Positions 57,509 through 64,000 of a stretch of DNA of 64,000 bases are shown here, piece after piece. The position numbers and the translations under genes were made by a program. Origin of the DNA: Planctomycetes bacterium syqfu. GTDB taxonomy: Bacteria > Planctomycetota > Phycisphaerae > Phycisphaerales > Phycisphaeraceae. The notes under the pieces were generated by a model that saw nothing but the letters and a program-made list of their open reading frames with translations, was not told the origin of the DNA and made no database searches. Positions within the stretch are counted from its first letter, which is position 1. The number at the start of each line of letters is the position of its first letter. Location: positions 6,262,001 through 6,326,000 of the forward strand of contig CP087563.1 of assembly GCA_020974905.1 (NCBI GenBank), in the 5' to 3' direction.

Positions 57509-58152
57509 GCCAATAGCATACCGCCACCAACACCGACGATCATGGCATCGACGCGATCGTCTTCGCGGACACTCATGTTAAATTCGTGCATGAAGTGATC
57601 CATGTCGTAGTCTTCAGCATCGTCCTTGATGTGCATGAGAATGTTGTCCAGCACGATCACGCCACCATGTTTGAGCAGGGTGTAGCAGCGTTCGTAATAG
57701 TCGGGATAGGGCGGTTTGTCTGCATCAATAAACGCGAAGTCGAATTGACCGGCCTGCCCCTGTTCAATGAGTTGATCAAGTGTTTCGATGGCAGGGGCGA
57801 TCCGCAGATCAATCTTGAAATCGACATCCGCCTGTTTCCAGTAGGGCTTGCCAATGGCGGTCCATTCGTCACTGACATCGCAGCAGATCAGTTGGCCATC
57901 ATGCGGCAGGGCGGTAGCAAGACACAACGCGCTGTATCCGGTGAACGTGCCAACTTCGATCGCGCGTCGTGCGTGGGTCATCTTGATGAGCAAGGACAGA
58001 AACGCACCCTGATCCGGGCTGACCTGCATGTTGCTGTTGGGCAACTTGGCGGTCTCTTCACGTAACTGCTGTTGCAACTCCGATTCATGGATCATGGTCT
58101 GATTGATGTAGCTGGCGATGAGTTCAGATTTGAGATTGGACTTAAAGGCCAT
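57496..58152 (-). CDS. O-methyltransferase (class I, CCoAMT-like)
   Basis: A 218-residue enzyme. The SAM-binding motif I is AIEVGTFTGYSALCLA (near residues 62-76), DVSDEWTAIGKPYWKQA follows, FAFIDADKPPYPDYYE carries the metal and substrate residues, and GGVIVLDNILMHI comes next. That is the cation-dependent catechol or caffeoyl-CoA O-methyltransferase family. It transfers a methyl group to a hydroxyl of a small phenolic compound; the true substrate here is unknown. GGAG lies eight bases before the ATG at 58152, excluding the longer frame. Confidence 0.9.
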   Translation of the reverse strand: MAFKSNLKSELIASYINQTMIHESELQQQLREETAKLPNSNMQVSPDQGAFLSLLIKMTHARRAIEVGTFTGYSALCLATALPHDGQLICCDVSDEWTAIGKPYWKQADVDFKIDLRIAPAIETLDQLIEQGQAGQFDFAFIDADKPPYPDYYERCYTLLKHGGVIVLDNILMHIKDDAEDYDMDHFMHEFNMSVREDDRVDAMIVGVGGGMLLAWKK

Positions 58153-58252
58153 GCAGATTCTCCCGAAATTGGAGGATGATTCGGACAGTATCAGTGTACA
58201 CCGATTGGCTGGCAATGACATCCCTGAATTGCAACAGTGTTTAATCTGATCG

Positions 58253-59545
58253 CTACTTTGCCAACGGGTTTTGTTCCCATTGCTTGCGATAGGTTTGGTT
58301 GCCGAAGTTGGGCAGGTCTTCAAAAAACAGCATCATGCCCGAGCCGCGCAGCGGGTGGCCGTTTTCAAGGCAGTCAACCATGTACCGCTGCAAGGATGAA
58401 TCGCGTGGCAGGGTCGCAGGATCAATGTTCTCATCTTGCTTGAGGAAGACGAAATTGATACCTGAACGACCGCTCGTGGGGATGGGATACAGATACAACT
58501 CGCGCAACAGCTTGGCCAGGTTTGAGTCGGGCAATGCCGTATCAAACGCAGGATTCAAAATCCATGATTGGCAGACAATGGTCTTGGGCAATTCATCGGG
58601 GAAATGCTTGGGGAAAAAGGTCTGCGCCTGTTTGAATGATGCCAAACAGTTGGGCAGAGACATCCCGCCCCCCGGTGGGATATGCATGTTCAACACCATG
58701 TCACCCGGCTTAAGCACACATTGCCAATCCGCCATATCCAACGTGATTGCATTTGCCAGGGCATGTCCGTTGGGATGAATCGGATGGCCGATGACGCGAT
58801 CCTGATAGATGGAAAGTTTGGATGTCCAGCCGTGTGTTTGATCGAATTGATCATTGATGCCATCCACGTAGCCTTGCCCGTCATAACGCACGTCATCAGG
58901 AGCCAGCAGCAGTTTTTGTTTGGATTGGCGGTGTTCGTATACCTGATACTGGCAAGGCAACGGTTCCAGACAAAACTCCAACCGACCCAGGCGAAACAGG
59001 CGGCCTTTGGGATAGTCTGAGAGCCAACGGAACTGGCTTTGCAGCACGCCAGGATTGCCATCGTGAGCCAGTTGATGATTTTTGTTAAAACCCATCAGTT
59101 CCAGGAGCGTGTCATGGGTGACTTCCGGGGCGATACCCAACTGACGGTGTTTGGCTTGTGTCAACGGGACATGTCCCAGACCGATGATCAGGTAGAACAT
59201 CCCTGCCAGCGATTCGCCGAGTTGTTGATCAAACCGAGGCCAATCTTTGAACACCATCGTGTCAGCCATGTAGTTCTGGAAGTAGGCATGCCAGGCGAGT
59301 GCGGTGAAGGCAGGGGATGCCGTGATGCGCTTGGCGGTCTGATGTAATGCCTCATCCACTTCCGGCTCAATTGAGCAGGCTTGGCGGGCAAGTGTGTATT
59401 GTTCAGGGCGAAGAAAATCGGGGATGTCATCGCAGGCCGCGTTCATGGATTGTTGCCAACCGTCACCGATGATGGGCGTGAGATTCTCCGGGAGATTCAA
59501 TTCTTGGATGACGGATTGTAAATCGCGTTGATGCCAGGGGTGCAT
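58253..59545 (-). CDS. GNAT-like acyltransferase domain protein (NAT_N/GNAT_C)
   Basis: A 430-residue protein. The C-terminal half has RLGRLEFCLEPLPCQYQVY, VLNMHIPPGGGMSLPNCLAS and FFPKHFPDELPKTIVCQSWILNP, which I recognise as the GNAT-like C-terminal domain of two-domain acyltransferases (NAT_N plus GNAT_C). The N-terminal half (PEVDEALHQTAKRI, YFQNYMADTMVFKDWPRFDQQLG) is helical, as expected of NAT_N. The acyl donor and acceptor are unknown. The ATG at 59545 is the first plausible start, though its Shine-Dalgarno is weak; the frame is open to 59662. Confidence 0.75.
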   Translation of the reverse strand: MHPWHQRDLQSVIQELNLPENLTPIIGDGWQQSMNAACDDIPDFLRPEQYTLARQACSIEPEVDEALHQTAKRITASPAFTALAWHAYFQNYMADTMVFKDWPRFDQQLGESLAGMFYLIIGLGHVPLTQAKHRQLGIAPEVTHDTLLELMGFNKNHQLAHDGNPGVLQSQFRWLSDYPKGRLFRLGRLEFCLEPLPCQYQVYEHRQSKQKLLLAPDDVRYDGQGYVDGINDQFDQTHGWTSKLSIYQDRVIGHPIHPNGHALANAITLDMADWQCVLKPGDMVLNMHIPPGGGMSLPNCLASFKQAQTFFPKHFPDELPKTIVCQSWILNPAFDTALPDSNLAKLLRELYLYPIPTSGRSGINFVFLKQDENIDPATLPRDSSLQRYMVDCLENGHPLRGSGMMLFFEDLPNFGNQTYRKQWEQNPLAK

Positions 59546-59683
59546 AGTCAGTGTCCAATGGTTTGCGTCGTGTGTGTGGAGCGTTGAGGGCTTGTGTTCT
59601 GAGCAGTAAATGCTGATGACCTGCCGATTATTCCCCGTCGAATGAAAGGTCTTGATCGTCACAGTATCCGCAAGATGAAAGCA

Positions 59684-59851
59684 TCACTTGGACTTCTTGG
59701 CAATGATCCAGATGGCATGCACCAGACCCGGCACATAACCGCAGATCGTCAGCAGGATGTTCAGCCAGAAATGCAGGCCGATGCCGACGCGGAAGAAGAC
59801 GCCCAGGGGCGGCAGGAGGATGGAGAGTATCACGCGTATCAAGTCTGCCAT
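59684..59851 (-). CDS. YqaE/Pmp3 family small membrane protein
   Basis: A 55-residue peptide with two helices (LIRVILSILLPPLGVFF and FWLNILLTICGYVPGLVHAIWII), LPPLGVF and the CGYVPG turn, the exact features of the UPF0057/PMP3 family. Members affect membrane potential and stress tolerance. AGGA lies nine bases before the ATG at 59851. It stands alone. Confidence 0.92.
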   Translation of the reverse strand: MADLIRVILSILLPPLGVFFRVGIGLHFWLNILLTICGYVPGLVHAIWIIAKKSK

Positions 59852-60078
59852 GAGGTGATTCCTTTTTAATCGATTGCTTGAAGATACATCATAATCCAAT
59901 CAGCAATATTTTGGCGGTGGTCATTGCTTCGGATCAGCCCCAAGCCTGAAAATGCTTTGCTTTTGCATCATTTGACGTAGAATAATGACATGGTGTTTGT
60001 CACTTCAGACACGCCATCCCACCCGCATCGGACAGCGCTCTGCTCTGTCTCCCGCCTGATGAATTGAAAGGAATCGAC

Positions 60079-61647
60079 ATGGTTTCTAAGCACGCTTTGG
60101 TGATATTGGTTTTGTCATTGCTGAGTCTTGTCCTGACCACCGTCAATGTTGCACAGGCTCAGAAACTCAAACCTCAGGCACAGATCGGCATCAACCTCGC
60201 AGGCATTGTCGATTGGAACACCGAACTGCCACTCAAGGATGTGTTTAAAATGTCACGCAACTGGATCAGCCAACGCCAGGGCCAAAGTTGGGGCAAGGGG
60301 CCTTCGCTTGATCTGGATGAACACGGCTATGTCACCAAGCTCGATGACGGCTGCTATGTTGAAACGCCCATGCGGACCATCGACGGCGGACATTATCCCA
60401 GCGGTCGCTATGTGTTGACCCACAAGGGCAAAGGTGATATCGAGTTCTGGGGCGCAGCCCGCATCCTCGATGCCCAACCCGGTCGGATCGTAGCCGATGT
60501 CGATTCACGACGCGGCACCATCTGGTTACGCATCAAGTCCGTCGATCCCAATGATCACATTCGTGATATGCATTTGATGCTCGAATCCGATCTGGAAACC
60601 TACGAGCAAAACCCGTGGGCGGCACACTTCCTCCGACGTTGGCAAGGCTTCGCAACACTGCGGTACATGAATTTTATGGCAACGAATCGCAACCACATCC
60701 GCACATGGGAAGACCGCCCGAAAGTGGACGATGCCAACTGGACGGATCGCGGTTTGCCCCTTGAAATCATGTGTGATCTGGCTAACCGTCTGCAGATCGA
60801 CCCGTGGTTCTGTATCCCGCATGAAGCTGACGATAACTATGTTCGCCAGTTCGTCAAACAAGCCGATCAACTGCTGGACCCGAACCTGAAAATGTACATC
60901 GAGTACTCCAACGAAGTCTGGAACGGGATCTTTGAAGCTAACCGCTATGCAGCGAAAAAAGGGCAGGAGATGGGCCTTGCAGACAAGCCATGGGAAGCTG
61001 CCTGGTCGTATTACTCGGTTCGAAATATTGAGATTTTCAAAATCGTTGCAGATGTTTTCGGTGACCGATTGCAGGATCGCGTCGTCCGCGTGCTTGCATC
61101 ACAGGCAGCAAACAGTTGGGTGAGTAACCGCATCTGTGAATACCGTGGGGCACACCAGTATGCGGACGCCTTGGCGATTGCGCCTTACATCTCCATGAAC
61201 ATCAACACCGAGCAGGCGCCGCAGGTGGTCAGCCAATCCGTGACGCAGATTCTGGATCATGTGGAAAATGAAGCGTTGCCTGAGTGTATCAAGTGGATGC
61301 AGGACAATAAAAAAGTTGCTCAGAAGTATCACCTCAAGCTCATCGCTTACGAAGGTGGTCAGCATTTGGTGGGTATCCAAGGCGCGGAGAACAATGATGC
61401 GCTGACCGAGAAACTCCAGGCAGTCAATCGTCACCCGCGCATGGCAGGGATTTACAAAAAGTATTACGACGCATGGGCCAAGGCAGGGGGCGGTGTCTTT
61501 GCGACGTTCATCTCCACCGAACGTTGGCATAAGTGGGGCAGTTGGGGCTTGGTCGAGTTCTACGACAGCAACCCCGCGGACTATCCCAAGATGCAGGCAA
61601 CCTTGCAGTGGGCCAAGGAACACGGCCAGAAGGTTAATTTGCGGTAG
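60079..61647 (+). CDS. exported glycoside-hydrolase-like TIM barrel protein
   Basis: A 522-residue protein with a signal peptide (about 1-28, ending AQA). The C-terminal three quarters look like a TIM barrel of the GH clan A type: PWFCIPHEADDNYVRQF, IEYSNEVWNG (a Glu where the acid/base usually stands), then LIAYEGGQHLVG (a Glu in the nucleophile place). A small N-terminal beta-domain (QIGINLAGIVDW, PMRTIDGGHYPSGRYVLTHKG) comes first. Such proteins are sometimes annotated as cellulose-binding. AGGA lies seven bases before the ATG. It is unlinked to the GH5 island but would fit with it in polysaccharide breakdown. Confidence 0.72.
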   Translation: MVSKHALVILVLSLLSLVLTTVNVAQAQKLKPQAQIGINLAGIVDWNTELPLKDVFKMSRNWISQRQGQSWGKGPSLDLDEHGYVTKLDDGCYVETPMRTIDGGHYPSGRYVLTHKGKGDIEFWGAARILDAQPGRIVADVDSRRGTIWLRIKSVDPNDHIRDMHLMLESDLETYEQNPWAAHFLRRWQGFATLRYMNFMATNRNHIRTWEDRPKVDDANWTDRGLPLEIMCDLANRLQIDPWFCIPHEADDNYVRQFVKQADQLLDPNLKMYIEYSNEVWNGIFEANRYAAKKGQEMGLADKPWEAAWSYYSVRNIEIFKIVADVFGDRLQDRVVRVLASQAANSWVSNRICEYRGAHQYADALAIAPYISMNINTEQAPQVVSQSVTQILDHVENEALPECIKWMQDNKKVAQKYHLKLIAYEGGQHLVGIQGAENNDALTEKLQAVNRHPRMAGIYKKYYDAWAKAGGGVFATFISTERWHKWGSWGLVEFYDSNPADYPKMQATLQWAKEHGQKVNLR

Positions 61648-61696
61648 CATTTTTCAGTTGAAGATAAAAAAATCGGTTCAAGGTAATGGGGTATTT

Positions 61697-62692
61697 ATGT
61701 CTGTCGGATTGGTGTCGCCGGAACTTAAAGCATGTCTTGATGATGGCGCATTCAGCGGTGTCGTACAGGTGAAACTTCACGGGCAAATCTGCCTGGAGCA
61801 TGTCGCAGGGCAGAAGCAGTTGGCAGGGGATGATCCCATTGTGTTGTCAACCCGGTTTTCAGTCGCTTCGATCACCAAGATGTTCACTGCAGTATGCGTG
61901 ATGCAGTTGGTTGAACAAGGACTGGTTGCGTTGGATGCTTCATTGGTCAGCTATTTGCCGGAACTTGCGGGGCAGTTGCCCCAAGAGATGACGGTGGATG
62001 GTTTATTAACGCATCGTTCGGGTTTGGGGGATTATCTGGATGATGATGCTCAATTACCATTCGAACATTTCCCGCTTAAGCAGTTGGATCATGTACGTGC
62101 CTTTCTGCCTTACATCTTGGATGCACCAAGGTATGAAGCAGGGCGTTTTCGTTACAGTTCTGCGGGGTATGTGTTGCTGGGTTTGCTGATCGAAGAACTC
62201 ACGGGAGTGTCCTATCAGGATGCAGTCAAGCAGATGATTCTTGAGCCTGCCGATTTAGTGCAAACCGGTTTTGATGCGATGGATAACCCTCTCACGGATT
62301 TTGCAGTTGGCGTACTGAGTGATGGTCGATCCAACCTTGCTCATCTCCCAGCAGTGGGTGGGCCCGATGGCGGGATATTGACCAACCTGCCGGATTTGAT
62401 TGCTTTCTGGGATTGGTTGAATATGGGGTCAGGACTCAGTGCGAATCATCGTGAATTACTCTTTGAGAAAGTCACGATTCACAATCCGTCTGTTGCTTAT
62501 GGGCGTGGGTTTGATGTATTGACTTTTGCGAATCAGACTTGGTGCGGCCACACCGGCAGTGACCCGGGCATCTCTGCTCGTACGGTCTTTGCCCGTGAGT
62601 CGGACAGCCATATCATCGTGCTCTGTAATCGCATTTCCATTGCGTTTAAGATATTCAGATTGATCCGAGAAGAGTTGATGAACACTGGCTGA
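61697..62692 (+). CDS. serine beta-lactamase-family hydrolase
   Basis: A 331-residue protein of the class C beta-lactamase/D-Ala-D-Ala peptidase-like group. The catalytic motif SxxK is Ser58-Ile-Thr-Lys61 in FSVASITKMFTAV. RYSSAGYVLLGLLIEEL is the second (Tyr) element and CGHTGSDPG the third (HxG). No signal peptide is visible, so it probably acts in the cytoplasm as an esterase or amidase rather than on peptidoglycan. The ATG at 61697 lies 50 bp after the previous gene with a GGGG stretch before it; a longer frame overlaps that gene. Confidence 0.85.
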   Translation: MSVGLVSPELKACLDDGAFSGVVQVKLHGQICLEHVAGQKQLAGDDPIVLSTRFSVASITKMFTAVCVMQLVEQGLVALDASLVSYLPELAGQLPQEMTVDGLLTHRSGLGDYLDDDAQLPFEHFPLKQLDHVRAFLPYILDAPRYEAGRFRYSSAGYVLLGLLIEELTGVSYQDAVKQMILEPADLVQTGFDAMDNPLTDFAVGVLSDGRSNLAHLPAVGGPDGGILTNLPDLIAFWDWLNMGSGLSANHRELLFEKVTIHNPSVAYGRGFDVLTFANQTWCGHTGSDPGISARTVFARESDSHIIVLCNRISIAFKIFRLIREELMNTG

Positions 62693-62758
62693 TGAGATGA
62701 CGTCAGAGGTGGATATTGATAGGATCGTGCAACTGCGTTAAGTGTCCGGGGACTGTGC

Positions 62759-63364
62759 ATGTCCGAGCTTGAAGATTCACGAATCCAAATCAAAAATGAC
62801 GCTCGATCTTTGGCGGTGACAATCCTGCCACGACCGATGGGGCGGTCATTTGCCCGGATCATGGCCTGGCTGATGTGCTGGGCGTTTGCATCATCACTGA
62901 TGCTCTATGCAGGCGTCTACTTCTGGCAATTCACATCCATGCATGCTGAAGGTATCCGTGGCGGGGGATTGGCCAAGGCTTTTATCCTCATTGCCATGCT
63001 GTTCTGGTTCGGATTGTGGTTTAAGCGGGGGATGCGCAGCCTCTGGAAGCTGGCCTGGTGTCTGACCGGCCGACACGAACTCTTCGTCAGCGTCAATACC
63101 TTCGTATCCACCCGCTATTGCTGTGGCTTCAAGTGCGAAAAAAAATTGCATCTCCCGGACATCAAACACCTGCACGTGATGCGCGATGAGGAATTAACCG
63201 AGAGTATGGACGTTTCCGAGTTGCTGCTGGACAACAGCTACCTGTCCTACCAACAACGCGGCGTCTTCCGATACATGCATTTTGAGATGTCAGTGGGGGC
63301 GCTAAGTGAGATTTTTTCGGAGATTCGCAGATTACTTCCGGGGTGTTGTGATAAACAATCGTGA
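62759..63364 (+). CDS. membrane protein, paralog of the following gene
   Basis: A 201-residue protein with two adjacent helices (MAWLMCWAFASSLMLYAGVYFW, FILIAMLFWFGLWF), then a C-terminal domain of strands ending SEIFSEIRRLLPGC. The C-terminal region resembles bacterial PH-like domains that follow a membrane pair. The next gene ends the same way (WSEINQLLPEHC), so they are duplicates. Start ATG with GGGGA before it. Function unknown. Confidence 0.65.
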   Translation: MSELEDSRIQIKNDARSLAVTILPRPMGRSFARIMAWLMCWAFASSLMLYAGVYFWQFTSMHAEGIRGGGLAKAFILIAMLFWFGLWFKRGMRSLWKLAWCLTGRHELFVSVNTFVSTRYCCGFKCEKKLHLPDIKHLHVMRDEELTESMDVSELLLDNSYLSYQQRGVFRYMHFEMSVGALSEIFSEIRRLLPGCCDKQS

Positions 63365-63394
63365 TTGAACCAGTTTGGGTGGGAAGCGATTACC

Positions 63395-64000
63395 ATGGCT
63401 TTGATTAAACCGGCACAACCGAGACATCGAAAAGAAGTCATTTTGAATGGCTTACGCTATATCATCCCAGCTCAGCGACAGTGGCTTGGGATGTTGTTTA
63501 TGGTTGCTTGGTTATCTGTGTGGGCAATTGCTGAAATTGGAATTTTGAGCTTTTGCTTCTCTTGCATCAGGTCGATTTGGACGGACGGTTTGCCAAAAGG
63601 AGGGGCACTATTCGGTGGGGCATTTATCGGTCTATTGATCACTATTTGGCTGGCATTTTGGACATATGGCGGGATGGTCGCGATTGCATCGATTGTCTGG
63701 CAGCTTTTCGGCAGAGAAATCCTTACAGTAACGCCTTTGATTTTGAGCATTGAAAATCGAGCATTGTGTTTGAAACGTTCCTATGAATACCCAATCTCCG
63801 AGGTAAAAGATATTCGTGTGAATCGCTGGCCGGTTTCTAGTGATGACGATAAGCAGACAGAGGATGAGGCAGGTGGTTTGGCAATGGATCACGGGATGGC
63901 CACGATTTATTTCGCTCAAGAGATCGAAGAAGCTGAAGCCAAATGGATCTGGTCAGAGATTAATCAATTGCTACCCGAGCATTGTACGGATGTATTTCAT
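63395..64000 (+). CDS. membrane protein, paralog of the previous gene, truncated by the window edge
   Basis: 202 residues are visible and the frame is open at the window end. Two helices (WLGMLFMVAWLSVWAIAEIGIL and GGAFIGLLITIWLAFWTYGGMV) are followed by a domain with ILTVTPLILSIENRALCLKRSYEYPISEVKDIRV and WSEINQLLPEHC, matching the previous gene. A GGGAAG sequence precedes the ATG. It begins 31 bp after that gene, in the same direction. Function unknown. Confidence 0.65.
   Translation, partial: MALIKPAQPRHRKEVILNGLRYIIPAQRQWLGMLFMVAWLSVWAIAEIGILSFCFSCIRSIWTDGLPKGGALFGGAFIGLLITIWLAFWTYGGMVAIASIVWQLFGREILTVTPLILSIENRALCLKRSYEYPISEVKDIRVNRWPVSSDDDKQTEDEAGGLAMDHGMATIYFAQEIEEAEAKWIWSEINQLLPEHCTDVFH

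Overview
The window looks like chromosomal DNA of moderate G+C from a member of the Planctomycetota, most likely class Phycisphaerae. Three secreted pseudopilin-like proteins end in a DGH motif next to glycoside hydrolases. FecR, CHASE2-cyclase and CARDB proteins are present, and rpoB-rpoC is not preceded by the usual ribosomal protein genes. This placement is inference from gene families and style, not from a phylogeny. I saw no rRNA, tRNA, CRISPR array, integrase or transposase gene.

Region 1 (1-17.3 kb) is mostly housekeeping. It opens with an edge-truncated FHA/SpoIIE-type phosphatase and a STAS protein, a likely partner-switching pair. rpoB and rpoC follow, with their own promoter, an intercistronic hairpin and a strong terminator, and then a cluster of palindromic repeats. 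A minus-strand cluster (DUF2752 membrane protein, two related lipoproteins, glycosyltransferase) and a plus-strand run (phosphatidylserine synthase, GNAT acetyltransferase, sugar isomerase-like TIM barrel) complete it.

Region 2 (17.4-32.7 kb) is envelope and second-messenger signalling, all on the minus strand. A four-gene operon encodes an outer-membrane beta-barrel, a lipoprotein, a FecR protein and a CHASE2 adenylate cyclase. After it come a thioredoxin-like protein, a structured intergenic element, a 1722-residue exported CARDB-repeat protein, a NUDIX hydrolase and two duplicated PAS-GGDEF proteins. One of these has an intact GGEEF site. The other has lost it but keeps the inhibitory RxxD site.

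Region 3 (33-35.3 kb) holds lysA, a small Lys/Ala-tailed protein and a Coa1-like membrane protein.

Region 4 (35.5-53.4 kb) is an accessory carbohydrate island. Three closely related GntR-type regulators with LacI-like sensor domains sit beside two translationally coupled pseudopilins, three secreted GH5 enzymes, a stand-alone carbohydrate-binding-like protein, a cytoplasmic GH116 enzyme, a LacI-type regulator and a GH29 alpha-L-fucosidase. A shared TTGCTATGC-type motif lies upstream of all three GntR genes and is the probable operator. Embedded in the island is a separate unit with a Fur-box-like palindrome, a third pseudopilin, a PepSY membrane protein and a possible 35-residue protein.

Region 5 (53.5-64 kb) is a mixed set: membrane proteins, two paralogous zinc-ribbon proteins, an O-methyltransferase, a GNAT-like acyltransferase, a YqaE/Pmp3 peptide, an exported GH-like protein, a serine beta-lactamase-family hydrolase and two related membrane proteins at the right edge.

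The best candidates for something undescribed are the GntR-pseudopilin-hydrolase modules with their common operator, the Fur-box/pseudopilin/PepSY unit, and the degenerate GGDEF paralog.
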